The position numbers and the translations under genes are program-made. A DNA stretch of 42,165 bases from Verrucomicrobiaceae bacterium (GTDB lineage Bacteria; Verrucomicrobiota; Verrucomicrobiia; Verrucomicrobiales; Akkermansiaceae): positions 1-42,165 of the forward strand of contig JAIXPW010000165.1 of NCBI GenBank assembly GCA_027485995.1. The letters are read 5' to 3'. Position 1 is the first letter of the stretch, and the number at the start of each line of letters is the position of its first letter. This document shows positions 17,255-26,037 of the stretch, piece by piece. The notes below the pieces were generated by a model. It was not told where the DNA came from. It searched no databases and saw nothing but the letters and a program-made list of their open reading frames with translations.

Positions 17255-17860
17255 ATGCCACCACTCCAACACCTCCTCGACTCGAACCGCGACTGGGCGG
17301 AAGCCATGGTCGGCTCCGATTCAGCGTTTTTCGCACGACTGGCGACGCAGCAGAGCCCGCAATACTGCTGGATCGGTTGCTCGGACAGCCGGGTTCCTGC
17401 AAACCAGATCACCGGCCTGGCCCCGGGCGAGGTTTTCGTGCACCGCAACGTGGCCAACGTGGTCGCGGAGACGGATTTCAACGTTCTGGCCGTCCTGCAG
17501 TATGCGGTCGATGTCCTCAAGGTGAAGCACATCATTGTCTGCGGTCACTACGGCTGCGGCGGCGTGCGGTCGGCGCTGGAGAACATCCGCCACGGACTGA
17601 TCGACAATTGGCTGGCCGGGATCCGGACCGTGGCGCGCATGAATCGGGATGAACTCAGCGCGCTCGACCATGAGACCGCGGTGGACCGGCTCTGTGAAAT
17701 GAATGTGTGCGTCCAGGCCAGACATGTCGCCCGCACGACGATCATCGGGGATGCCTGGCACCGGGGACAGGAAATCCATATCCACAGCTGGATCTATCGA
17801 CTCGACACCGGACGGATCAACAAGCTGGCAGATCCGATCAGTGCGCCGATCGACCTGTGA
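17255..17860 (+). CDS. can: Beta-class carbonic anhydrase
   Basis: This 201-residue cytosolic zinc enzyme interconverts CO2 and bicarbonate. The zinc ligands are visible: Cys42 in CWIGCSDSR, with the Asp44-Arg46 dyad, and His98 and Cys101 in VCGHYGCGG. PGEVFVHRNVANVV near residues 57-70 is also typical. Its length and motif order match the E. coli Can subgroup. It starts at the ATG at 17255, divergent from the exported Cys/His-block protein. There is no partner transporter nearby. Confidence 0.96.
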   Translation: MPPLQHLLDSNRDWAEAMVGSDSAFFARLATQQSPQYCWIGCSDSRVPANQITGLAPGEVFVHRNVANVVAETDFNVLAVLQYAVDVLKVKHIIVCGHYGCGGVRSALENIRHGLIDNWLAGIRTVARMNRDELSALDHETAVDRLCEMNVCVQARHVARTTIIGDAWHRGQEIHIHSWIYRLDTGRINKLADPISAPIDL

Positions 17861-17930
17861 TCATCAGGGCGATTCCGTTGGCTGACGGGTTGCCTTCAGT
17901 CCGACACCGGCTAGCCTGCTGGTTCACTCC

Positions 17931-20627
17931 ATGAAGCGCCTGCCCTTTCTCGCCTTCGTTTTGCTCTGCCTTCCGGCCTTTGCCCAGGTCTCGGTGTTGA
18001 AAACCGAACAACTGCGGCTGGAACAGGGGAAACGTCTCGCCGTCGGAAAGGACGTGCGGACGTGGCGCTTCACCGGCTTTCCCGAGCCGATGCAGGACTG
18101 GCCGAAGGAGGTGAAGGGGGGCTTTCTCGAACTGCGCTGCGAGGACAATCCCTTTTCCGAAGCCGCCCTCATCGTGGTGCGCGACGACTTCCGCCTGCGT
18201 GCCTATCCGGCGAAATGCCTCACGGCCGAAGACCGGGCGCTGGCGGAAAAACTGGAGGCCGAACGGGTCGCTCGTTTCACTCCCGAGAAGGGACCGACCT
18301 ATCAGGCGGATCATTCGATCTACGAGCCGAAGCGGGATGGGGCCAAGGTGTCGTTCTCCGAGTCACCGCATTTCACCTTCTACGTCGGCAAGGATCGCAA
18401 GGGTTCGGGCAAGCTCGCGATCGAGGATCCGGGCTTCATTCCGGACCAGCAGCGGTGGTTTGAAAAGGTCTGGGATCATCTAACAGTCGCAGGCGCTCCG
18501 ATGCCGATGGCCACCGAGACCGCCCCGAAGAAGATCAATGTCTACATCACCGGCACCGGCCTGAAGCAGCATCCCGATGGATTCGCCTTCGGAGGCGACA
18601 GTGTGCTGATGCATCCCGCTGCGCTGGGCAAGGGGAGCAGCGTGGTGGTGCACGAGTTCACCCACTCGGTGCAGTTTTTCTCGAAGGGCTATCGCGACTC
18701 GCCCTTCGTCGGCTGGTTCTGGGAATGCCATGCCAACTGGAGCACGCACCAGTTCATGCCCGCCTATCCGCCGGTGCTGGCACACTATGCCGGACGCGCC
18801 CACTACGAGCTGAACTCGTCGCGACACAATTACGGCTCCTGGCCCTTTCTCCAGGTGCTTGCGGAGAATCCGGCCTTCGGTTTCGCTTATCCTTATGAGA
18901 TATGGACCGCCTGCAAGCGCGACCCGAACGAGGCCGCGCTGGAGGATCCCTTTCAAACGATCATGCGCACCGGCACCGAGAAGGGTGTCTGGAAGAATGG
19001 CGTCGAAGGCTTCGGTGATGTGATCGGGGAACTCGCCGCCCGGATGGTGGGCTGGGATTTCCAGAACCAGTTCTATCACACCAAGGACATGCGCGATTAT
19101 GTCCGCTACAACGAAGGCATCCCATCTCATCGCGTGATCCTGCAAGCCGTGCCGGACCTCGAAGGTTTCTGGCGACCGATCTTCTCGCATGCGCCACGGC
19201 AGTTCGGCGTGAACCTCATCGATCTGGAAACCACCGGTGGCGAGGTGCAGGTGGAGTTCAGGGGCATCGTCGATGAAACCGAAGGCTCCGACTGGCGGGT
19301 CACCCTGGTGGCCCACGACAAGCTCGGCCACTGCCGCTACAGCCCGACCGTCAGGCAGGGAAAGCTTTCGTTCGATGTCAGGGAAGGGGAGACGCTCACG
19401 CTCGCCGTGGCGGCCACGCCGACGGTCTACAAGCAGCTCGATTTCCGCATGGGCTTCAATCGCAAGCCGCGCTTTCCGTATGAGGTTTCGTTCGTGAATG
19501 CCAAGCCATCGCAGACACCTCCGATGCCGACCCTGCCGGTGGTGGAAGGCGCTCCGCATCCCAATGGCGGAGGCTTCGTCGGGGTTGGAGCCAAGGTGGC
19601 GGAGACCGCATTCGTGGGTCCGGACGCCCGCGTGCTCGATGGCGCGCAAGTCTCCGACAAGGCGCGGATCGAAGGGCATGCGGTGGTCATGCATGGCGCG
19701 AAGGTCACAGGAGAAGCCGTCATCGGCGGCTACGCCCGCATCACGCAGGAGGCGGTGGTTTCCGGTCGTGCGAGGGTCTCGGGATTCGCACGGGTGGGGG
19801 AACGCGAGACTCTAACAGACGATGTCCGTCTCGGCGATTACGTCACGGTCGATGGCGATGGCAGGATCGAGGGCAATGTCCTGGTCAAGGGCTTCGGGGA
19901 AATCCACACCCGACCGAAGACGGTCCTGCGCGGCAACGCGATCTGCGGCGAGGACCTTGAGGTTCACTTCGAGGGGCATGACCAGCCGGTCGTGGACAAG
20001 GGCATGCTCTACGGTTTCATGAACTCCGAGTTCCTCAAGAAGGATCTAACAGACACGCACGGGCTTTATGCGCACTGGGACTTCGACCGCTCTCATGGAC
20101 AGGTCCTCAAGGACGTGAATGCCGACTGCGACGGAGTCATTCGGGGCAATCCCACCTTCAAGGAATCGGACGGCAGGAAAGTCGCGGCCTTCGATCCGAA
20201 ATCGAGCGTGCAGGTCGATGCCTCGATCCTCGATGCGCGGAGCATCACCTTTGATCTGCTGGTCAAGCCCACCGGGGACTCGCCGTCGCAGATCCTGAAG
20301 TTCGGCGACAGGACCAACGGCCTGGCAATCGGAATCGGGGCCGATCACAAGCTGGCCCTGTCCTGCATTCAGGAAGGAAAGATCGTCGGGGGACTCTCGA
20401 CCCTGACCGTTCCGAAGCAAACCTGGACCCGTCTCATCGTCTCGATCAAGGGCGCGGACGTCCGCTTTTTCATCGATGGACAACCTGCGGGCGGAATCCG
20501 GAACACGGTGGTCCTGCCAACAGGCCTGGGCGGAAAACCCGGCCAGATCGGCGGCGGGTTTGTCGGGGAGATCGATGACATCGCGGTCTATCGCAAGGGC
20601 ATCGAGCGGATCGAGGAGCTTCCCTGA
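17931..20627 (+). CDS. Exported zinc metallopeptidase-like, left-handed beta-helix and LamG-like fusion protein
   Basis: This 898-residue protein starts MKRLPFLAFVLLCLPAFAQ, a signal peptide. Domain order is as follows. An N-terminal region leads to a metallopeptidase-like domain with VVVHEFTHSVQFF near 237-249 (HExxH-type site), then GWFWECHANW, where a downstream Glu could be the third zinc ligand. From about residue 560 to 680 there are hexapeptide-like repeats (VGPDARVLDGAQVSDKARIEG and similar) forming a left-handed beta-helix. From about 710 to the end a concanavalin/LamG-like domain opens with GLYAHWDFDRSHGQVLKD and closes with GEIDDIAVYRKGI. The combination suggests a surface enzyme acting on a glycoprotein or matrix. 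Three CTAACAG heptamers lie in it, each as CTA-ACA. Confidence 0.75.
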   Translation: MKRLPFLAFVLLCLPAFAQVSVLKTEQLRLEQGKRLAVGKDVRTWRFTGFPEPMQDWPKEVKGGFLELRCEDNPFSEAALIVVRDDFRLRAYPAKCLTAEDRALAEKLEAERVARFTPEKGPTYQADHSIYEPKRDGAKVSFSESPHFTFYVGKDRKGSGKLAIEDPGFIPDQQRWFEKVWDHLTVAGAPMPMATETAPKKINVYITGTGLKQHPDGFAFGGDSVLMHPAALGKGSSVVVHEFTHSVQFFSKGYRDSPFVGWFWECHANWSTHQFMPAYPPVLAHYAGRAHYELNSSRHNYGSWPFLQVLAENPAFGFAYPYEIWTACKRDPNEAALEDPFQTIMRTGTEKGVWKNGVEGFGDVIGELAARMVGWDFQNQFYHTKDMRDYVRYNEGIPSHRVILQAVPDLEGFWRPIFSHAPRQFGVNLIDLETTGGEVQVEFRGIVDETEGSDWRVTLVAHDKLGHCRYSPTVRQGKLSFDVREGETLTLAVAATPTVYKQLDFRMGFNRKPRFPYEVSFVNAKPSQTPPMPTLPVVEGAPHPNGGGFVGVGAKVAETAFVGPDARVLDGAQVSDKARIEGHAVVMHGAKVTGEAVIGGYARITQEAVVSGRARVSGFARVGERETLTDDVRLGDYVTVDGDGRIEGNVLVKGFGEIHTRPKTVLRGNAICGEDLEVHFEGHDQPVVDKGMLYGFMNSEFLKKDLTDTHGLYAHWDFDRSHGQVLKDVNADCDGVIRGNPTFKESDGRKVAAFDPKSSVQVDASILDARSITFDLLVKPTGDSPSQILKFGDRTNGLAIGIGADHKLALSCIQEGKIVGGLSTLTVPKQTWTRLIVSIKGADVRFFIDGQPAGGIRNTVVLPTGLGGKPGQIGGGFVGEIDDIAVYRKGIERIEELP

Positions 20628-20749
20628 GCCCGATTTTTTGCTGAAAGAAATCGGTGGTTGAAGCGGGGCGCGATTCCCAACCCCGTGAATGCGCCACTCA
20701 TCCCTTTGGCCTATTGCCAAGGTCTCCTGACCCGCTAATTTCGCGGCAC

Positions 20750-23700
20750 ATGAAGACTCCATTCCTCTGCGCCTCGTCCCTGTTGCTGGCCGCCGGATCC
20801 TCGGTCGCCTCGACGAAGGTTCTTCAGTCATTCGAAGGCGATGGTTTCGGCGATTGGAAGGTGGAAGGCACCGCATTCGGACTCGCACCGATCGCCGGGA
20901 AATGCGATGGCCTCACCGCTGAGCTGACTGCCTATTCGGGCGAGTCGCTCGCCTGCTCGGCCCATGGTGGCGATGCGGCCACTGGATCGCTCCTCTCACC
21001 GGAGTTCAAGATCACCGAGAACTTCCTCGCCTTCCTCATCGCGGGCGGAAAGCACCCGGGCAAGACGGCCGTGCAGTTGCTCGTCGATGGCAAGGTGGTG
21101 AAGGAGGCGACCGGAGAAGGAAGCCTGCGCTGCGGATCGACGGTGTGGGATGTGGCGGCGTTGAAGGGGAAATCAGCGCGCATCCAGATCATTGATCAAG
21201 AGACCGGAAGTTGGGGCATGATCGCGGCCGACCAGTTCATCCTCACCGATTATCCGAATCCCAAGTTCGACGGTCCGACCCGTGGTGGAAAAGCGCATCT
21301 CGCGGGGCTGACGGCGAGCAAGGACATTCCGGGCCTGACCATTCCGGAAGGCACCACCGCCAAGGTGGTGGCCGATTTCAAGAAGCAGTTCGTCAAGTCC
21401 CCGACCGCGCTGACCATCGACGAACAGGGCGATGTCTTCGTGTCCGAAACCCATCGCTTCCGCCACGGCATCCCCGATAACCGTGATCACCTCTACTGGT
21501 ATCTCGACGACATTTCCTCGAAGACCACCGAGGACCGTCGGAAGATGTATGAGAAGTGGGCGGGCAAGGAGGAGAAGACCTCGAAGAAGTTTCTAACAGA
21601 AGAAACCGAGCTGGTGAGGAAGCTGTCCGAGCCAGGGCCCGATGGAGTGTTCAAGAAGTCGATCGAATACGCCCGGGATTTCAACGAGATCCTCGATGGC
21701 ACCGGGGCCGGGGTCTTCGCCTACGAAGGCACAGTTTACTTCGCCTGCATTCCCAAGATCTGGGCGCTCAGCGGCAGTGATGCCGAAGGCCGCGCCACGA
21801 AGCGCCAGGTGATCCAGGATGGATTTGGCGTGCGTGTGTCGTTCTCCGGTCACGACCTCAACGGCTTCGCGCTCGGACCCGATGGACGGATCTACGGGAC
21901 CATGGGCGATCGCGGCATGAGCTTCAAAACCAAGGAAGGAAAGGAGTATCAGCTTCCCGATGAGGGCGCGATCTTCCGCTTCGATCCCGATGGCTCGAAT
22001 TTCGAAATCATCCACACCGGGCTGCGCAACCCGAAGGAAATCGCCTTCGATGACCACGGCAACGCCTTCTCGGTCGACAACAACTCCGACCAGGGCGACC
22101 TCGCGCGGGTTGTCTATATCGTCGAAGGTGCCGACTCCGGCTGGAACATGGGCAACCAGGCGATGCACAGCCATCACCGCCAGATCGGCATGGATGAGCG
22201 TCCACCGAACCGCTGGATGGAGGAACGCATGTGGGCTCCGAAGAACGATGCGCAGCCGGCCTACATCCTGCCGCCGGTGGCGAACCTGACCTCCGGTCCC
22301 TCCGGCCTGACCTATCATCCGGGCACCGGTTTCCTTGAAAGCGAGGCCGGGCGTTTCCTCATCTGCGACTATCGCGGCGGCGCGGCGAACTCCGGCATCT
22401 GGTCGTTCAAGGTCGATCCCGATGGCGCGGGCATGAAACTCTCTGATTCCCGCCAGTTCAACTGGGGCGCGGGCGTCACCGACGTCGAGTATTCCTACGA
22501 CGGCAGACTTTTCGTCAGCGACTTCATGGGCGGCTGGACCACCCACGACGATGGCCGCGTCTATGAGTTGAAGGCCGACAAGATGTGGCGTCAAGAGGAA
22601 GCGCAGGAGACTGCGAACCTGATCAAGGGAGGCTTTGCGAAAAGGCCTCTCGATGAGCTTGGCAGGCTCCTCGAACATGCGGACATGCGGGTGCGAGTGC
22701 GGGCGGAACTGGAACTGACGCGCTGCGTTCCGGGTGCTGAATCCTCCAAAGGCCGTAAAGAACCGGCTCCCGGCAATTATCCGTATCCTCTTCCAAAGGG
22801 CACAAAACCTGAAAGCGGCTATCAGGTGCTCCTGGACGCCTCTCGAAATGGCAAGCAGATCACCACGCGACTGCATGGCATCTGGGGTCTTGGAGTCATC
22901 GCACGCCGGGGGGCGGCGATCATCCCCTCGCGTCCTGATCCACGTCTGGCGGCTTCCAACTTTTCAGAGCCCGCATTTGCCGAGCTGTGCAAGCTTCTAA
23001 CAGACCAGGATTCCGAGATCCGGGCACAGGTCATCAAGGTTCTGGGAGATTCGGGTCAAAAACGCGAGGTGACTCAACTGGACGCGCTGATCACCGACAC
23101 CTCGCCACGCGTGCGGCTGTTCTCCATGATCGCTGCCGGAAAGCTGAAAGCGACCTCCTCTCTCCCCACCATCTTGAAGTCGCTCGAAGGCAACACCGAT
23201 CCCTATCTCCGCACCGCCGGAGCGTATGCGCTTTCGCTGTTGCTCAGACCCGATGAACTCGGTGTGTTGAGAAGCCACAAGGATTCGTCGGTTAGAATGA
23301 CGGCTGTTGTAGCACTTCGACGGGTGAAGGGACCTCAGCTCTCGGCCTTCCTTGATGACAAGGATCAGTCCATCGTCGATGAAGCCGTTCGCTCGATCAA
23401 CGATCAGAACATCGAATCAGTCCGGCCCTTGGTCGCCAAGCAGCTCGACAAGCCAGCGCCGTCCACTCGCACGACGATGCTCTGGCGGCGGATGCTTCAC
23501 AGCGCCTTCCGGGCGGGAGATGAGGAGAATGCCCAGCGAGTGCTCAAGGTGGCCCTGGACCCGAAGATCGCCGAGCCCAATCGCCTCGAGGCCTTCCGCC
23601 TGCTCAACGAATGGGCCAAGCCGTTTTCCGTCGATCAATCCACGGGCCGCATGTCGCCGCTTCCAGCCCGCACGCCGGAGGTGATCACGAAGATGCTTTC

Positions 23701-24733
23701 CGAAAGCGTCAGTGGCTTGGTCAAGCTGGAGGGCAAGCTGCTCGAACCGGCGCTTGAGCTGGTCGCGAGCTACAAGCTGGACCTCTCGAAGGTCGAGGAT
23801 GCCTCGTTGAAAGCCCTGGTGCAGAATCCCAAGCTGCCGGGGGCGGCACGCTCGGAGGCGCTCGATCTCTATGCCGCACGAAAGCCCGCCGGACTCGATC
23901 AATTGCTGGGCGAACTCTCCACCGGCTCCGACGATGATCTGGCCATCGGGGCCATCAAACGCCTAATCGCGACCTCTCCCGATTCCGCCGTGGCCGGGGT
24001 CACCCAGGCCGTTCAGAAGGGCAGTGCCCGGCGTCAGCAGCAGGCTTGGAAATTGGCGGCAACGATCAACACACCGTCGATCGCCAAGCTCATCAGCGAC
24101 CAACTGACCGCCGTGGCAAAATCCGGTGGCGTCGGACCGGCCACGCTGGAACTCCTTGAGTCCGCGGAATCACGCAAGGAGCCCGAAGTCAAAGCGGCCC
24201 TGGATGCCTTCAAGACGGCGCAGAAAGCCTCCACCGATCCCTTGGCCACCTGGCTGCCCTCCCTCGAAGGCGGCGACCCCGTGAAGGGCGGTCAGATCTT
24301 CGAGTCCCACCCGGCCGCCCAGTGCATGCGCTGCCATGCGGGTGGCCATGGTGGTGGCGATGCCGGACCCAACCTCGCCGGCGTGGCGCTTCGTGGTGAT
24401 CGACGCTATCTGCTGGAATCACTAGTCAACCCAGGCGCCAAGGTCGCCATGGGCTTCGGCATCTCAACCGTCACCCTCAAAGGAGGAAAATCGGTGTCCG
24501 GCATCGTGATCGAGGACAAGCCCGACCACGTCGATCTCGACAGCAGTGGCAAGGTGCTCCGGGTCCTGCGTTCGGACCTCGAGTCGATGACGCCGCCCGT
24601 TTCCTCGATGCCCCCGATGGGCTTCATCCTCAATGCCACCGAGCTGCGCGACACCGTCGCCTGGCTTTCCCAGAACAAGGACAAGAAGGTGGCCGAGAAA
24701 AAGCGCCCGGCCCCGGAGATCGTCAAACCGTGA
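20750..24733 (+). CDS. PVC-type giant exported cytochrome c / beta-propeller / HEAT-repeat protein
   Basis: The ATG at 20750 gives MKTPFLCASSLLLAAGSSVAS, a signal peptide, for a 1,327-residue protein. A jelly-roll-like N-terminal domain (FEGDGFGDWKVEG onward) is followed by a membrane-bound dehydrogenase-type beta-propeller at about 200-620 (GHDLNGFALGPDGRIYGTMGDRG, NPKEIAFDDHGNAFSVDNNSD). Alpha-helical HEAT-like repeats occupy about 640-1050. A C-terminal cytochrome c domain has the haem site CMRCH near 1191-1195, followed by GPNLAGVALRGDRRYLLESLVNPGAKV and a C-terminal beta-barrel part. This architecture is a hallmark of Planctomycetes and Verrucomicrobia and is proposed to oxidise sugars or alcohols in the periplasm. 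Two CTAACAG heptamers occur in it. Confidence 0.9.
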   Translation: MKTPFLCASSLLLAAGSSVASTKVLQSFEGDGFGDWKVEGTAFGLAPIAGKCDGLTAELTAYSGESLACSAHGGDAATGSLLSPEFKITENFLAFLIAGGKHPGKTAVQLLVDGKVVKEATGEGSLRCGSTVWDVAALKGKSARIQIIDQETGSWGMIAADQFILTDYPNPKFDGPTRGGKAHLAGLTASKDIPGLTIPEGTTAKVVADFKKQFVKSPTALTIDEQGDVFVSETHRFRHGIPDNRDHLYWYLDDISSKTTEDRRKMYEKWAGKEEKTSKKFLTEETELVRKLSEPGPDGVFKKSIEYARDFNEILDGTGAGVFAYEGTVYFACIPKIWALSGSDAEGRATKRQVIQDGFGVRVSFSGHDLNGFALGPDGRIYGTMGDRGMSFKTKEGKEYQLPDEGAIFRFDPDGSNFEIIHTGLRNPKEIAFDDHGNAFSVDNNSDQGDLARVVYIVEGADSGWNMGNQAMHSHHRQIGMDERPPNRWMEERMWAPKNDAQPAYILPPVANLTSGPSGLTYHPGTGFLESEAGRFLICDYRGGAANSGIWSFKVDPDGAGMKLSDSRQFNWGAGVTDVEYSYDGRLFVSDFMGGWTTHDDGRVYELKADKMWRQEEAQETANLIKGGFAKRPLDELGRLLEHADMRVRVRAELELTRCVPGAESSKGRKEPAPGNYPYPLPKGTKPESGYQVLLDASRNGKQITTRLHGIWGLGVIARRGAAIIPSRPDPRLAASNFSEPAFAELCKLLTDQDSEIRAQVIKVLGDSGQKREVTQLDALITDTSPRVRLFSMIAAGKLKATSSLPTILKSLEGNTDPYLRTAGAYALSLLLRPDELGVLRSHKDSSVRMTAVVALRRVKGPQLSAFLDDKDQSIVDEAVRSINDQNIESVRPLVAKQLDKPAPSTRTTMLWRRMLHSAFRAGDEENAQRVLKVALDPKIAEPNRLEAFRLLNEWAKPFSVDQSTGRMSPLPARTPEVITKMLSESVSGLVKLEGKLLEPALELVASYKLDLSKVEDASLKALVQNPKLPGAARSEALDLYAARKPAGLDQLLGELSTGSDDDLAIGAIKRLIATSPDSAVAGVTQAVQKGSARRQQQAWKLAATINTPSIAKLISDQLTAVAKSGGVGPATLELLESAESRKEPEVKAALDAFKTAQKASTDPLATWLPSLEGGDPVKGGQIFESHPAAQCMRCHAGGHGGGDAGPNLAGVALRGDRRYLLESLVNPGAKVAMGFGISTVTLKGGKSVSGIVIEDKPDHVDLDSSGKVLRVLRSDLESMTPPVSSMPPMGFILNATELRDTVAWLSQNKDKKVAEKKRPAPEIVKP

Positions 24734-24754
24734 GGACCTGCACGCGTCACGCGG

Positions 24755-25216
24755 TCAGGCGTGGCGCGTCGTCGCGGGAGTGTTCTCGTTGAAGAGCATC
24801 GCCACGGTCGGTCGCCCCAGCACGATCAGCGTGAACACCCCGATGGCTGTGCCGAAGGGGATGCTCAGGCATGAAAAACCGGCGACCACCATGCAGAAGG
24901 TGCGATTGCGACGCGCCTTCATCCACTTGGCGGAAAGCATGCATCCGGTGCCCATGGCGAGGCAGATCAGCATGACCACGGCTCCGATCGCGATGAACAT
25001 CCATCCGAACTGCGGAGGAGGGGGGGAGCCGCTGCCCTTGGTTCCGACTTCGGAGAGGATGCTGGTGAACAAGGTTCCCATCATCATGTAGAGCAGGCCG
25101 AAGAGGCTGCCCGCATAGCAGAGGCCACCAAAGATGTAGTGGAAGATCGTCAGCAGCCGGAGGTGCTCAACATCCTGCATCTGCTGGTAGCCGGGCTGCA
25201 ACTGGGGTGGGTTCAT
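24755..25216 (-). CDS. Small four-helix membrane protein
   Basis: The 153-residue protein starts MNPPQLQPGYQQMQDVEHLRLL and has four hydrophobic segments (about residues 22-48, 70-90, 104-120 and 122-138). The cytosolic-looking N-terminus has the form QMQDVEHLRLLTIFHYIFGGL, and the C-terminus ends with FNENTPATTRHA. Proteins with this opening and helix pattern are common uncharacterised membrane proteins in PVC bacteria. It converges with the cytochrome gene (22 bp between stops) and is divergent from tRNA-Arg, so its promoter lies between 25217 and the tRNA. Confidence 0.72.
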   Translation of the reverse strand: MNPPQLQPGYQQMQDVEHLRLLTIFHYIFGGLCYAGSLFGLLYMMMGTLFTSILSEVGTKGSGSPPPPQFGWMFIAIGAVVMLICLAMGTGCMLSAKWMKARRNRTFCMVVAGFSCLSIPFGTAIGVFTLIVLGRPTVAMLFNENTPATTRHA

Positions 25217-25311
25217 GGGACCTGCCTAGCCTGCCTCGACGATTTCCGCGAGAACGAATTGGCATCGGGTTTTGACTTGTGGCCCGACCTTTGCCAAGCT
25301 CCTGCCGCAAC

Positions 25312-25385
25312 GCGCCCGTAGCTCAGCTGGATAGAGCACCCGCCTTCTAAGCGGACGGTCACTGGTTCGAATCCAGTCGGGCGTG
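25312..25385 (+). tRNA. tRNA-Arg(TCT)
   Basis: A full cloverleaf can be drawn: acceptor GCGCCCG paired with CGGGCGT (first pair G-U), D-arm GCTC/GAGC, anticodon loop CTTCTAA with anticodon TCT at 25346-25348, and T-arm ACTGG/CCAGT with loop TTCGAAT. The top anticodon-stem pair is a C-A mismatch. CCA is not encoded. A TTGACT hexamer at 25272-25277 may be its -35 box. The gene is the integration target of the element that follows; its 3' half is repeated at the far end. Confidence 0.95.
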
Positions 25386-25391
25386 CTTTCA
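25343..25391. repeat. attL, left copy of the 49-bp core repeat
   Basis: This 49-bp block, from the anticodon stem of tRNA-Arg to 6 bp past its end, is repeated perfectly at 34344-34392, exactly 9,001 bp away. The left copy is part of the intact tRNA gene. The bases before and after the block differ between the copies (G versus C before, T versus C after), which fixes the limits. Confidence 0.95.
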
Positions 25392-25460
25392 TTATCAATG
25401 TGTTGCGTGGGCTCTTCCTGTTAGGGTCAGGTCGGCACTCACGCTTCTCTCACTTTATCG

Positions 25461-25493
25461 AAAAGCCCCGACCGCGTTTCCACGGGCGGGGCT
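25461..25493 (-). terminator. Intrinsic terminator at the left end of the element
   Basis: On the minus strand AGCCCCG (25493-25487) pairs with CGGGGCT (25470-25464). The stem continues inward with three more pairs after a mismatch, and TTTT follows. It lies just after the last minus-strand gene of the element and would stop its transcription before attL and the tRNA. Confidence 0.85.
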
Positions 25494-25512
25494 GTGATCG
25501 GGTGAGGACGGA

Positions 25513-25683
25513 TCAACGCTTGAACAACTTCGCCAAGCCGTCACTGGCCATCCTGAGGGATTCGTTGATCTCCTCTGATGACTTGAGCCGATGAACTGGC
25601 TCTTGTGGCTTCACTGGCTCGCTGCATGTGCGGGACGGGAAGAGTTTGCGCAGTCCTCCCATGATGGTTTTGGTATGGTTCAT
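25513..25683 (-). CDS. Small hypothetical protein, last gene of the element
   Basis: An ATG at 25681-25683 gives a 56-residue basic protein starting MNHTKTIMGGLRKLFPSRTC. It has a polar C-terminal helix that repeats the theme KLF (SLRMASDGLAKLFKR). The frame is open further up to a GTG at 25818, which would add 45 residues. No ribosome binding site distinguishes the two. It ends about 20 bp before a strong intrinsic terminator, which supports it as the last gene of the transcript. I recognise no family, and it may not be a real gene. Confidence 0.4.
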   Translation of the reverse strand: MNHTKTIMGGLRKLFPSRTCSEPVKPQEPVHRLKSSEEINESLRMASDGLAKLFKR

Positions 25684-25833
25684 TTTTGCTTTAGGTTTGG
25701 ACGCAATGCGTCCGGTGAACCCTTTCGGCGTGATGAACTTTCGGACCATGCCAAGGGGTGCAAGGCCGGGGTTCCGTGAGAAACCCAACTCCGCGTGGAG
25801 CTGTCGAGGTTCAATCACTTCCGATCGGGAAAG

Positions 25834-26037
25834 TCAATCCCCACCGATCACTTCGCCGGTCTCTCTCTCGTGCCGCTCGATCCGGGCTCGGATCCGGGCT
25901 TGCAAGTTCACGCTCTGCGCGGCGGCGTCGAGCACGTTCCGGGCCCACAAGTCAACCGGGGTCTCTCCGGCCGCCAGCTTCCAAAATTCGAGTCGCTTCG
26001 GGTCGTGGGCAAGTAGGGTGTCGAGGACGTTGTTCAT
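25834..26037 (-). CDS. Small hypothetical protein
   Basis: This 67-residue protein starts MNNVLDTLLAHDPKRLEFWKL and is mostly helical, with a charged second half RIRARIERHERETGEV. Its ATG overlaps the stop of the upstream gene (ATGA), the usual arrangement inside this element, so the downstream ATG is preferred over starts further up in the same frame. I recognise no family. By position it is a passenger or late regulator in the terminal gene set of the element. Confidence 0.6.
   Translation of the reverse strand: MNNVLDTLLAHDPKRLEFWKLAAGETPVDLWARNVLDAAAQSVNLQARIRARIERHERETGEVIGGD

Noticed and set aside
16036..17652. Plus-strand open frame of 538 codons across rarA, its neighbour and carbonic anhydrase
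   Set aside because: It covers three well-supported genes in other frames and its translation shows no domain.
18480..19694. Minus-strand open frame of 404 codons inside the metallopeptidase fusion
   Set aside because: Antisense shadow; the plus-strand protein has clear domains throughout this part.
21593..22876. Minus-strand open frame of 427 codons inside the cytochrome gene
   Set aside because: Antisense shadow of the propeller part of the PVC cytochrome.
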